From the NCBI GenBank assembly GCA_903789415.1, contig CAIFEG010000005.1:1-35303 (forward strand): a stretch of DNA of 35,303 bases. The letters are read 5' to 3'. Shown one piece after another: positions 25,361-33,108 of this stretch (positions are counted from its first letter, which is position 1; each line of letters starts with the position of its first letter). The stretch is from an uncultured Eggerthellaceae bacterium. GTDB taxonomy: Bacteria > Actinomycetota > Coriobacteriia > Coriobacteriales > Eggerthellaceae. The notes below the pieces were generated by a model that had not been told where the DNA came from, made no database searches, and saw only the letters and a program-made list of their open reading frames with translations. The translations under genes and the position numbers were made by a program.

Positions 25361-25669
25361 CTACAGCTTGATCTCAATATCCACGCCTGCAGGGAGATCG
25401 AGACGCATCAGAGAATCAACCGTGTTTGCGGTTGGCTCTAAGATATCGATCAAGCGCTTATGAGTGCGCATCTCGAACTGCTCACGAGAGTCTTTATTTA
25501 CATGTGGACCCTTGACTACGGTAAACACATTGCGTTCCGTAGGCAGAGGAATTGGTCCGGAAACTTTTGCACCAGTCTTCTGGGCGGTGTCGACGATGAG
25601 TTTCGTAGATTGATCTACGATCTCATGATCATAGCCCTTCAGGCGAATGCGAATCTTTTGATTAGCCAC
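25361..25669 (-). CDS. rpsJ: Ribosomal protein uS10
   Basis: 102-residue S10 (NusE), a 30S protein and antitermination partner of NusB. Seen: [23 protein letters not shown] and [18 protein letters not shown]. The start is GTG with GGAGGT eight bases upstream. It follows fusA directly; tuf, which sits here in many bacteria, is missing. Confidence 0.98.
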   Translation of the reverse strand: MANQKIRIRLKGYDHEIVDQSTKLIVDTAQKTGAKVSGPIPLPTERNVFTVVKGPHVNKDSREQFEMRTHKRLIDILEPTANTVDSLMRLDLPAGVDIEIKL

Positions 25670-25701
25670 TTAAAACTACCTCCGTATAAAGCGTGCTCGC
25701 A

Positions 25702-25717
25702 AAAGCCTTCAGGCTTT
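25702..25717 (-). promoter_or_regulatory. Short hairpin overlapping the fusA stop codon
   Basis: Arms AAAGCC and GGCTTT with a TGAA tetraloop, followed by one extra T on the minus strand. It is too weak for a full terminator but could attenuate transcription between the str-type and S10-type parts of the operon, or mark a processing site. Confidence 0.35.
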
Positions 25718-27824
25718 AAGCTTCGCCGCCAGCCTTCTTAATAATTTCTGCTGATACACTCTTTGGCACAGGCTCATATGCATCGAACTGCATGGTGTAT
25801 GTTGCACGTCCCTGAGTCGTAGAACGCAGGTCGGTTGCATAACCGAACATGTTGCTTAGAGGAACCTTTGCCTGGATGACCTTTGCATTTGCGCGGTCTT
25901 CCATGCCAGTGATCTTACCGCGGCGGCCATTGAGGTTGCCCATAACATCGCCCATGTACTCTTCAGGTGTTTCAACTTCGACAGACATAACAGGCTCAAG
26001 CAAGATAGGATCAGATTTTTCCATAGCCTTCTTAAACGCCATAGAACCTGCAACCTCGAATGCTGCTTCAGAAGAGTCGACCTCGTGGTACGATCCGTCG
26101 ATAAGCTCGACTTTTACGTCTACGATTGGGTATCCTGCAAGAACACCATTTGGAAGTGCACCCTGAATGCCCTTATCAACATAAGGAATGAATTCTTTTG
26201 GAATTGCACCGCCAACAACTTTGTTCTCAAAGGTGTAGCCAGCGCCACGCTCCTGCGGAATAAGGTTGATGATGGCATCGCCGTACTGACCATGACCACC
26301 AGTCTGACGTACGAACTTGCCTTGTACGTCGTCGACTTCTTTGGTCGCGGTTTCACGATATGCAACCTGTGGTTTACCAACATTTGCATCAACTTTGAAT
26401 TCACGAGTCAAGCGGTCAACGATGATCTCCAAGTGAAGCTCGCCCATACCCGCAATAATGGTCTGACCGGTTTCCTGGTTGGTGTGAACCTGGAATGTAG
26501 GATCCTCTTCAGCTAAACGCTGAAGTGCGGTATCTAATTTCTCCTGCTCAGCCTTTGAAGTAGGCTCAATAGCAACATCGATAACAGGATCGGGGAAGTC
26601 CATAGACTCCAGAACAATAGGATGATCTTCATCGCAAAGCGTATCACCTGTGGTGGTGTGCTTTAGACCTACACATGCAACAATGTCGCCTGCAGAGCAT
26701 TTTGGAATATCGGTACGTTGGTTTGCATTCATCTCGAGCAAACGACCGATACGCTCTTTATTCCCCTTGGTTGCATTGAGCACATAGCTGCCTGCTTCAA
26801 GAGAGCCCGAATACACACGAAGATACGTTAATTTACCAACGAATGGGTCGGTCATGATCTTGAAGGCAAGTGCTGAGAACGGAGCCTTAGGATCATTTTC
26901 GCGCGTGATGGTATCGCCAGTTTCAGGATCAGTGCCCTCAACTGGAGGAATATCAACAGGGCTAGGCAGATAATCAACAACAGCGTCAAGAAGCTCTTGA
27001 ACACCCTTGTTTTTATATGCAGAACCCACAAATACCGGGTTGAGCTTATTTGCAATAACACCCTTACGGATGGCTGCCCGAAGCTCTTCGGATGAAACGG
27101 GCTCATCTTCGAGAACCTTCATCATGAGGTCGTCGTCGCAGTCAGCGGCTGCTTCTAAGAGTTCTTCATGATATTTCTTTGCATCAGCCTTGAACTCATC
27201 AGGAATCTCATCCAGAGGCTCTGGGTAAGTCATTCCCTTATCGTCCGCTTTGAAGTCCCATGCAGTCATGGTGACCAAGTCGATGACACCCCAGAACTGA
27301 TCTTCAGCACCCATAGGAAGCTGAGCAGCATATGCTGGTGCACCTAAGCGATCACGCATGGTGTCAATTGCATGGAAGAAGTCCGCTCCTACGCGGTCAT
27401 ATTTGTTAATGAACGCAATACGAGGAACGTTGTAACGATGAGCCTGACGCCATACGGTCTCAGACTGTGGCTGGACACCTGCAACAGCGTCGAAGACAGC
27501 AACGGCGCCGTCTAAAACGCGGAGTGAACGCTCGACTTCAGCAGTGAAGTCTACGTGACCCGGGGTGTCAATAATTTGAATACGGTATTCTTTGTTGTTG
27601 CGTTTCCAATAGCAAGTCGTAGCAGCAGAAGTGATTGTTACGCCACGTTCCTGCTCTTCTGACATCCAGTCCATTGTGGCTGCACCATCATGGACCTCGC
27701 CAATTTTATGCGTCTTGCCTGTGTAATAAAGAATACGCTCGGTTGTGGTGGTTTTGCCCGCATCGATGTGGGCCATAATGCCAATATTACGCGTATTTTT
27801 CAGCGGTACTTTAATTTGTGCCAT
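25716..27824 (-). CDS. fusA: Elongation factor G
   Basis: Translational GTPase that drives translocation and, with RRF, ribosome recycling. 702 residues with the normal five-domain layout. GTPase motifs: AHIDAGKT (18-25), RGVTIT, DTPGH (87-90 region) and NKYD (140-143), where most EF-Gs have NKMD. Domain IV ([15 protein letters not shown]) and V ([29 protein letters not shown] region) are intact. AGAGGG precedes the ATG, 16 bases after rpsG. Confidence 0.98.
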   Translation of the reverse strand: MAQIKVPLKNTRNIGIMAHIDAGKTTTTERILYYTGKTHKIGEVHDGAATMDWMSEEQERGVTITSAATTCYWKRNNKEYRIQIIDTPGHVDFTAEVERSLRVLDGAVAVFDAVAGVQPQSETVWRQAHRYNVPRIAFINKYDRVGADFFHAIDTMRDRLGAPAYAAQLPMGAEDQFWGVIDLVTMTAWDFKADDKGMTYPEPLDEIPDEFKADAKKYHEELLEAAADCDDDLMMKVLEDEPVSSEELRAAIRKGVIANKLNPVFVGSAYKNKGVQELLDAVVDYLPSPVDIPPVEGTDPETGDTITRENDPKAPFSALAFKIMTDPFVGKLTYLRVYSGSLEAGSYVLNATKGNKERIGRLLEMNANQRTDIPKCSAGDIVACVGLKHTTTGDTLCDEDHPIVLESMDFPDPVIDVAIEPTSKAEQEKLDTALQRLAEEDPTFQVHTNQETGQTIIAGMGELHLEIIVDRLTREFKVDANVGKPQVAYRETATKEVDDVQGKFVRQTGGHGQYGDAIINLIPQERGAGYTFENKVVGGAIPKEFIPYVDKGIQGALPNGVLAGYPIVDVKVELIDGSYHEVDSSEAAFEVAGSMAFKKAMEKSDPILLEPVMSVEVETPEEYMGDVMGNLNGRRGKITGMEDRANAKVIQAKVPLSNMFGYATDLRSTTQGRATYTMQFDAYEPVPKSVSAEIIKKAGGEA

Positions 27825-27840
27825 TACTACAGTCCCTCTT

Positions 27841-28311
27841 CTACCAACGGTAATGCGAGAATGCGCGGTTTGCTTCAGCCATGCGATAGAGATCCTCGCG
27901 ACGTTTTACCGAAGCTCCTTGGTTATCGGAAGCATCCATAATTTCCGCAGCGAGGCGCTCAGTCATGGTGTGCTCTTTGCGAGAGCGGCTGAAGTCAACG
28001 ATCCAACGAATTGCCAAGGTGGTTGCACGACGAGAGTTAACCTCCATAGGAACCTGGTAGGTTGCTCCGCCAACACGCTTTGGCTTGACCTCTAAGGTAG
28101 GACGAACGTTGTCCATTGCCTTCTTGAAAACGGTCATAGGATCATCGCCGGTCTTTTCACTGATGATGTTGAATGCACCATAGACGATGCCCTCAGCTAC
28201 AGACCTTTTACCATCCTGTAAAACTTTATTAATAAGCTGTGTTACCAGCCGGTTGTTATAAACTGCATCCGCCTGAATTTCACGGCGGCTCGCTGTTGTA
28301 CGACGCGACAT
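27841..28311 (-). CDS. rpsG: Ribosomal protein uS7
   Basis: 156-residue S7, primary 16S rRNA binder of the 30S head. Seen: [21 protein letters not shown], the [19 protein letters not shown]-type core and [13 protein letters not shown] at the C-terminus. AAGGA precedes the ATG. It is second in the operon, 41 bases after rpsL. Confidence 0.98.
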   Translation of the reverse strand: MSRRTTASRREIQADAVYNNRLVTQLINKVLQDGKRSVAEGIVYGAFNIISEKTGDDPMTVFKKAMDNVRPTLEVKPKRVGGATYQVPMEVNSRRATTLAIRWIVDFSRSRKEHTMTERLAAEIMDASDNQGASVKRREDLYRMAEANRAFSHYRW

Positions 28312-28352
28312 GTAACTTCCTTTCTAAAACTAGATTCGGTAGAACCAAATAC

Positions 28353-28727
28353 TTATTTCTTTGGCTTTTTCGCGCCATAACGGCTACGTGCCTGAGCACG
28401 ATCAGCTACGGCAGCACAATCGAGGGCTGCGCGAATAACCTTGTAACGAACACCTGGGAGGTCTTTCACACGGCCACCACGTACGAGCACCATGCTGTGC
28501 TCCTGCAAATTATGGCCGATACCTGGGATGTACGCTGTGACTTCCATGCCATTGACAAGGCGAACACGGCAAACCTTACGAAGTGCAGAATTAGGCTTTT
28601 TCGGGGTTGCGGTGTACACACGCGTGCATACGCCACGTTTCTGTGGGTTACCTCTGAGTGCAGGTGTCTTTTTCTTTGCGACAGACTGCTGGCGGCCCTT
28701 GCGGACCAACTGATTTATAGTAGGCAA
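28353..28727 (-). CDS. rpsL: Ribosomal protein uS12
   Basis: 124-residue S12, decoding-centre protein. Seen: [19 protein letters not shown] and [13 protein letters not shown]. Lys43 and Lys88, the sites of common streptomycin-resistance changes, are wild type. The start codon is TTG, with AAGGAG eight bases upstream; no ATG is available near. It heads the operon behind a strong promoter and a structured leader. Confidence 0.98.
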   Translation of the reverse strand: MPTINQLVRKGRQQSVAKKKTPALRGNPQKRGVCTRVYTATPKKPNSALRKVCRVRLVNGMEVTAYIPGIGHNLQEHSMVLVRGGRVKDLPGVRYKVIRAALDCAAVADRAQARSRYGAKKPKK

Positions 28728-28794
28728 AGTTCAATCTCCTTTTGTTACCTATCGTCTCCTCGCCCGCTTAACCAACAGGCGAAGCGAACGTTAA

Positions 28795-28841
28795 AACCTT
28801 GATCTTAAGGTGCGCGTTCAGCTGTTACGCGCACAAAGGTT
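28795..28841 (-). promoter_or_regulatory. Nested hairpin in the rpsL leader
   Basis: A perfect eight-base stem GTGCGCGT/ACGCGCAC (28810-28834, nine-base loop) is enclosed by AACCTT/AAGGTT (28795-28841). It lies 68 bases before the rpsL start in a leader of about 134 bases. A second, weaker pairing (TCGCC/GGCGA) follows before the ribosome binding site. This could be an autoregulatory site for a ribosomal protein of the operon. Confidence 0.5.
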
Positions 28842-28867
28842 GAAACCTCTTTAAGACGCAATTGGTT

Positions 28868-28896
28868 AATTTATCAGCCTAATCCCAGTATGTCAA
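28868..28896 (-). promoter_or_regulatory. Promoter of the rpsL operon
   Basis: On the minus strand TTGACA (28896-28891), a 17-base spacer and TAAATT (28873-28868). Predicted transcription start near 28861. The remaining spacer up to the serine dehydratase (28897-29143) has no gene; it contains a TTTGCAT/ATGCAAA inverted repeat with 20-base spacing at 28930-28963 and two CCTGCAGA copies at 29043 and 29088, but no convincing promoter for the plus-strand gene. Confidence 0.8.
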
Positions 28897-29143
28897 ACGC
28901 CACGTATCCGGGCGTGTCTATTCTTTAATTTTGCATTTATCCTGATCACAGCATGTATGCAAATGAAGACGTTATTCCTGTTCATGGTTTCATCACATTT
29001 CTTCATATTTATCGAAAAAAATTTCGTTTCTTTAGGTTTTACCCCTGCAGATAGCCTGCTACAGACGTATGCTTTTTATAAATTAAACCTGCAGAAACAC
29101 TTTTGCTTTCGGCAGAATTCACCATCATGCGTGAAGGAAATCT

Positions 29144-30790
29144 ATGAATAAGACGCTTCAACTTGCAGATATCATCGGTCCGATTATGGTGGGGCCTTCA
29201 TCCAGTCATACCGCCGGCGCGCTGAAGATTGCGCTAATGACTAGACGGCTGTGCAAACATGACCCGGTCCATGTGGAATTCAAACTGTATGGGTCGTTTT
29301 CGCGTACCTATAAAGGACACGGTACGGATCGTGCTTTGTGTGCCGGAATCTTGGGCTGGGAACCTGATGATTTGCGCATTCGCACTTCTTTAGACTATGC
29401 AAAAGAACATGGGTTAGAAGTTGTGTTTACTCCCCTTCCCAACGAACCGTATGACCATCCGAATACCGTTGATGTATATATAACCGATACTGAAGGCGAG
29501 ACCCTTTCAACTCGTGGCGTCAGCATTGGTGGTGGCATGGCGATGTTGCGCCGCATCGATGGCATAGATGTTTCAATTACTGGAGAGCATACGTCCCTTG
29601 TTGTTTGCCAGCATGATGTAGAAGGCGTGCTGGCCTCAATTGCGGGAATTCTTTCACGCAACCATATCAACATTGCAACTACGCGGATGTTTCGCGAACG
29701 TCGTGGCGAAAAGGCATTCACGGTTATGGAGATCGATTCGGATGTGCCCGACCGTGTGGTTGAAGAAATCCATGAACAACCGAACATTATCCAAGTTCGG
29801 GTGATTCCATCGGAATCTTGCTATCAGAAAAAGCATCACGTTCCACAAAACGCGGCTGAAGATGAAACACCGGTAAATGTACCTGATGTTTCTGAAGTCG
29901 ATGCAATTGATTTTATGAATGCCAAGCAGATGCTTTCCTATTGCGAGGCACATTCATGCACAATCGCGCAAGCATTTCGGCGCCGTGAAGAGATTCTGTG
30001 CGCTCAGTTGGGAAGGCATGCTCATATTGATACCTATCTCGATCGCGTGTTAAGCGTTATGCGGAGTTCGGTTGATGCATCGCTGAATAAGGATGTCTCA
30101 ACGATGGGTGGGCTTATCGGAAGCGAATCAAAAGATGTGATGGAGTATCACCGCACGCACGCTCAAGATGATCCCTGTGATGATCAACTTACACGCCTGA
30201 CCTCCTATGCCCTTGCGGTGCTTGAAACAAACGCTTCGATGGGACGCATTGTCGCTTGTCCTACGGCAGGTTCTGCCGGTGTCCTGCCCGCGGTGCTCTT
30301 AAGTCTGCAAGACGAAAAAGGATATTCGCCCGCGCAGATGAGAGAGGCGCTACTCTGCGCCGCTGCCATAGGATATCTCGTTTCGCGTAATGCAACGGTT
30401 GCAGGTGCCGAAGGTGGATGTCAGGCTGAGATTGGCACCGCGAGCGCTATGGCGGCCGCAGCAGTTGTGCAGCTTGCAGGGGGAAGCCCCAAGCAATGTT
30501 TCAACGCCGCATCGAATGCACTGACTAATTTGATGGGGCTTGTATGTGATCCCGTGGCGGGTCTTGTAGAAGTTCCCTGCCAGAAGCGTAATGCGACGGC
30601 AGCAGTTTCCGCCATGTCGAGTGCACAAATTGCTCTTTCAGGTGTGGAAAACTTGGTGGATTTCGATGAAACGGTCCAAGCTATGTATAAGGTAGGTCAA
30701 AGCTTGCCCTTTGCCTTACGCGAGAGTGCGTTAGGAGGACTTGCAGCAACACCTGCTGCATGTAAATGGTGCGCAAGCCATATGTCATAG
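29144..30790 (+). CDS. sdaA: Fused iron-sulfur L-serine ammonia-lyase (beta-ACT-alpha)
   Basis: Deaminates L-serine to pyruvate and ammonia with a [4Fe-4S] cluster. One 548-residue chain holds: a beta domain from the N-terminus (GPSSSHTAGALKIA, STRGVSIGGG), an ACT-like domain (about residues 155-225, SLVVCQHDVEGVLASIAGIL), a poorly conserved linker, then the alpha domain with MGGLIGSES, CPTAGSAGVLPA (Cys372), AEGGCQAEIG (Cys426), LVCDPVAGLVEVPC (Cys468, Cys479). The spacings 426-468 and 468-479 equal those of the three cluster ligands I recall for the Legionella enzyme (343, 385, 396). Cysteines in the last ten residues (CKWC) may supply the fourth ligand or tail plug. ATG has AAGGA five bases upstream. 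It is monocistronic, divergent from rpsL. Confidence 0.95.
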   Translation: MNKTLQLADIIGPIMVGPSSSHTAGALKIALMTRRLCKHDPVHVEFKLYGSFSRTYKGHGTDRALCAGILGWEPDDLRIRTSLDYAKEHGLEVVFTPLPNEPYDHPNTVDVYITDTEGETLSTRGVSIGGGMAMLRRIDGIDVSITGEHTSLVVCQHDVEGVLASIAGILSRNHINIATTRMFRERRGEKAFTVMEIDSDVPDRVVEEIHEQPNIIQVRVIPSESCYQKKHHVPQNAAEDETPVNVPDVSEVDAIDFMNAKQMLSYCEAHSCTIAQAFRRREEILCAQLGRHAHIDTYLDRVLSVMRSSVDASLNKDVSTMGGLIGSESKDVMEYHRTHAQDDPCDDQLTRLTSYALAVLETNASMGRIVACPTAGSAGVLPAVLLSLQDEKGYSPAQMREALLCAAAIGYLVSRNATVAGAEGGCQAEIGTASAMAAAAVVQLAGGSPKQCFNAASNALTNLMGLVCDPVAGLVEVPCQKRNATAAVSAMSSAQIALSGVENLVDFDETVQAMYKVGQSLPFALRESALGGLAATPAACKWCASHMS

Positions 30791-30846
30791 TTATCTGGAA
30801 ACGGGCTTTATCGGTACTTCATAGATAATCACCACGAACGGTTTAA

Positions 30847-30892
30847 AAAGGTATGCCGAGTTCCAAATAAAAGGTATGCCGACTTCCAAACA
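30847..30892. repeat. Two tandem 23-base repeats upstream of the UspA gene
   Basis: Two adjacent 23-base copies (30847-30869 and 30870-30892) share 21 of 23 positions, with core GGTATGCCGA followed by TTCCAAA. They lie 70 bases upstream of the putative uspA -10 box. They could be paired regulator sites or the leftover end of a transposon. Confidence 0.8.
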
Positions 30893-30961
30893 CGAAAAAG
30901 AACAGTACCTGTACCGAAATTTACAATTATTAATAATGAACAAAGCAACAATCTGTTTGGA

Positions 30962-30967
30962 TATAAT
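30962..30967 (+). promoter_or_regulatory. Candidate -10 box for the UspA gene
   Basis: Perfect TATAAT, giving a start near 30974 and a leader of about 48 bases. No good -35 match lies upstream, so an activator may be needed. A perfect 12-base palindrome ATTATTAATAAT is centred at 30931. Confidence 0.4.
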
Positions 30968-31021
30968 CATTTTATCAGGTAATTGATCTAAAATAGAAAT
31001 ACCCGAGGAATGGAGGTTGGG

Positions 31022-31501
31022 ATGGAGCAGACAAAGTACACAAAGGTTTTTGCTGCCCTTGATGGTCAGAAAACTCAGAGAGCGGTTGCAGAAAAGGCGT
31101 ACCTTATCGCTGCACAAAATAATGCAGAACTGCGCTTTGGACATGTTATTGATACCGTTCCGGCAGAAGCGAGCGCTATCGATTACAGCCAAGTCTGCAA
31201 AGAAATGAAAGAAAAAATCGAAAATGATTTGGCTGACGTTTTTGAGGCAGCAAGAAATGATAATAATATTCCCGATGTGAGTCTAATTGTTGTTGCGGGT
31301 GTCGTCACTGAGACAATGGACCATGCGCTTATTGAACCATACGATCCTGATTTGGTTATTTGCGGCGCTCGTGGACTTTCTAACTTGAAGTATGCATTTG
31401 TGGGAAGTGTCAGCACCCATCTTATCCGCACGCAGAAATGTGATGTCTTGGTCGTAAAGGACCAAAGCATTGAAGGCAAGGTTCGTAAGCCAGAAGCATA
31501 A
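31022..31501 (+). CDS. Universal stress protein, UspA family
   Basis: 159-residue single Usp domain, cytosolic. The ATP-binding motif G-X2-G-X9-G-S is complete (Gly115, Gly118, Gly128, Ser129 in GARGLSNLKYAFVGSVS), so an ATP-binding rather than a UspA-subtype protein is expected. N-terminal strand KVFAALDG carries the Asp that contacts adenine. ATG at 31022 was chosen over the one at 31010 because GGAGG lies five bases upstream. It is a single-gene unit that ends at its own terminator. Its stimulus is unknown. Confidence 0.93.
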   Translation: MEQTKYTKVFAALDGQKTQRAVAEKAYLIAAQNNAELRFGHVIDTVPAEASAIDYSQVCKEMKEKIENDLADVFEAARNDNNIPDVSLIVVAGVVTETMDHALIEPYDPDLVICGARGLSNLKYAFVGSVSTHLIRTQKCDVLVVKDQSIEGKVRKPEA

Positions 31502-31570
31502 AGTCAAAACGTTGGATGAAACCTCGGCGTAAGGCTAAAGAACAAAATTTTGTTTCTAAATAAACATACG

Positions 31571-31615
31571 AAAATGGAGCTCGTACATTTTGTTTTGTGC
31601 GGGCTCCATTTGTTT
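31571..31615. terminator. Terminator after the UspA gene
   Basis: Arms AAATGGAGC and GCTCCATTT, extended inside by partly paired CG and ACA/TGT. A T-rich tail follows on the plus strand and a TTTT on the minus strand, so it may also end the convergent pyrophosphatase transcript. Confidence 0.8.
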
Positions 31616-31637
31616 AAGCGTATTTGGGTTGGCAAAT

Positions 31638-31679
31638 CTGCCTCTAAAATGCCATGTCTGCTGTCTTTAAAACGCCATG
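31638..31679. repeat. Two imperfect 19-base repeats with 23-base period
   Basis: Copies at 31638-31656 and 31661-31679 share 16 of 19 bases around TAAAA(T/C)GCCATG. They lie between the shared terminator and the end of the pyrophosphatase gene. The 23-base period equals that of the pair at 30847-30892 although the sequence differs. No gene is seen in 31616-31725. Confidence 0.6.
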
Positions 31680-31725
31680 ACTGACGTGCGTCTTTTACAG
31701 ACGGTACCGACGATTGCGCAGAAAA

Positions 31726-33075
31726 CTATGCAGATAAAATAGGTGCTGCAACCTGCTTTTTACGAGACATAATTCCTGGCATCCAGACTGCTTTTGAACT
31801 ATCGATGTCAAAAACCTTATCTACCAGAGAATGATCGCCTTCGACGAGGAAGTAGCTTCCCTCTTTTAAGATATCGGTGACGAGCAAGAGTACAAAACCA
31901 TATCCCTTTTCGCCTTGTAGCTTTTTCATATATTCACGTGCTTCGTCTTCACGCTTCATCGAAGTTTCAGAATCAACGGTCTCATGCTGAGAAATCAAAA
32001 CGGTGGTGCCGCCCAAGTCGAATTCTTTTGAATCTGCACCTACGAACTCGTCGATCGGCATATCGGAATCGCCGCCTCGAGTTTTAAAGAGTTTCATACC
32101 AAATTCCGTTGGGTCAACCCCCACGATATCGCTTAAGTAGGCAACCTGCTCTTCATCAACAGATGTTGCGGTTGGTGACTTCAAAATGACGGTATCGGTA
32201 AGGATTGCAGACAGAAGAACCGCTGCAATAGATTTCGGAATATCAATGCCATACTCACGGAAACGTGTAGTAACAATCGTTGCGGTTGACCCCCACGGAA
32301 GGGCAAGATACTCAATCGGTGAAGTCGTGGTGAAATCGCCGATACGGTGGTGATCGATAACCTCCATAACGTTAGCATCTTTGATGCCATCCGCCGCTTG
32401 GGTACTTTCATTGTGATCAACCAAAATGAAATTGAGTGGAGCCGCATGATTAATATCATGGCGATGGACGGTACCCAGAACGGTATCGTATTGGTCGATA
32501 ACGACGCCCCAGCATGTGTGCGCTGCGTTCATGGCTTCTTTAGCCTCGTCAAGCCCCATGTCAGGAGTTAACTTTGCAACATTTTTCATGGTTGCATAGC
32601 TAATATTCTGGCGGAGTCCTGATGAGATTGAACCCATGATTTGGTCACCTTCACCAGAAGCCGCTTTGATTAAGCATTTTCCAATTGCAGAAGTGGTAAC
32701 AAGGCTTTCAAAGGAGCCCGTTTCATCTAATACCACTGCTACAGACGTTTTAGCCTTCTTCATTGCCGACATACCATCGATCAGGGTAACTTCGTCATAA
32801 ATTTGTGGTGCATTGGCATTCATGACCTGACCAACATGGGGGCGCGCATCGCTGATCAACTGTGGAGCATCAACGCCATACGTGTCTAAAACCCACTGGG
32901 TTTCTGCAGGAAGAGGACCTAAACGGCAAGGAATAAAGGTCGGCACTTCTGCCTCCGGATTATTCTGCTGATCACGCTCGGCGAGCTTTGTTTTTAGATA
33001 TGCTAGACCAACTGCTGCAGCGATTGCATCATTATCAGGATTTTTGTGGCCAACGATGTAAATTGGCTGTGCCAT
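31726..33075 (-). CDS. ppaC: CBS-regulated family II inorganic pyrophosphatase
   Basis: Hydrolyses pyrophosphate in the cytosol with Mn or Co. 449 residues: N-terminal DHH part with VGHKNPDNDA (His10, Asp14, Asp16), an inserted pair of CBS domains (about 78-212), then VDHNE (Asp220), the DHH motif IDHHRIGD (241-243) and the C-terminal DHHA2 domain ending in SRKKQVAAPIL. CBS-PPases are regulated by AMP, ADP, ATP and diadenosine polyphosphates. There is no room for the DRTGG domain seen in clostridial enzymes, so it matches the E. lenta type as I recall it. AAGGAG precedes the ATG; it starts 33 bases after the helicase gene, likely an operon. Confidence 0.95.
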   Translation of the reverse strand: MAQPIYIVGHKNPDNDAIAAAVGLAYLKTKLAERDQQNNPEAEVPTFIPCRLGPLPAETQWVLDTYGVDAPQLISDARPHVGQVMNANAPQIYDEVTLIDGMSAMKKAKTSVAVVLDETGSFESLVTTSAIGKCLIKAASGEGDQIMGSISSGLRQNISYATMKNVAKLTPDMGLDEAKEAMNAAHTCWGVVIDQYDTVLGTVHRHDINHAAPLNFILVDHNESTQAADGIKDANVMEVIDHHRIGDFTTTSPIEYLALPWGSTATIVTTRFREYGIDIPKSIAAVLLSAILTDTVILKSPTATSVDEEQVAYLSDIVGVDPTEFGMKLFKTRGGDSDMPIDEFVGADSKEFDLGGTTVLISQHETVDSETSMKREDEAREYMKKLQGEKGYGFVLLLVTDILKEGSYFLVEGDHSLVDKVFDIDSSKAVWMPGIMSRKKQVAAPILSA

Positions 33076-33108
33076 ACAATCAAACTCCTTTTCGATCCGA
33101 AGACATTT

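Noticed and set aside
27390-27412. EF-G G4 motif reads NKYD instead of the usual NKMD, a possible functional change
   Set aside because: The third position of NKxD is variable in GTPases and all other motifs are intact; it is most likely neutral.
28353-28727. Possible streptomycin-resistance alleles in rpsL
   Set aside because: Lys43 and Lys88 are wild type.
30789-30831. Inverted TTATCT/AGATAA arms after the serine dehydratase as a terminator
   Set aside because: Loop is long, stem is AT-rich and no U-run follows, so I cannot support a terminator; the end of this transcript is unresolved.
31541-31554. Perfect 14-base palindrome AACAAAATTTTGTT after the UspA gene
   Set aside because: Low-complexity AT sequence inside a 3' region before the terminator; such palindromes arise easily by chance and there is no promoter nearby.
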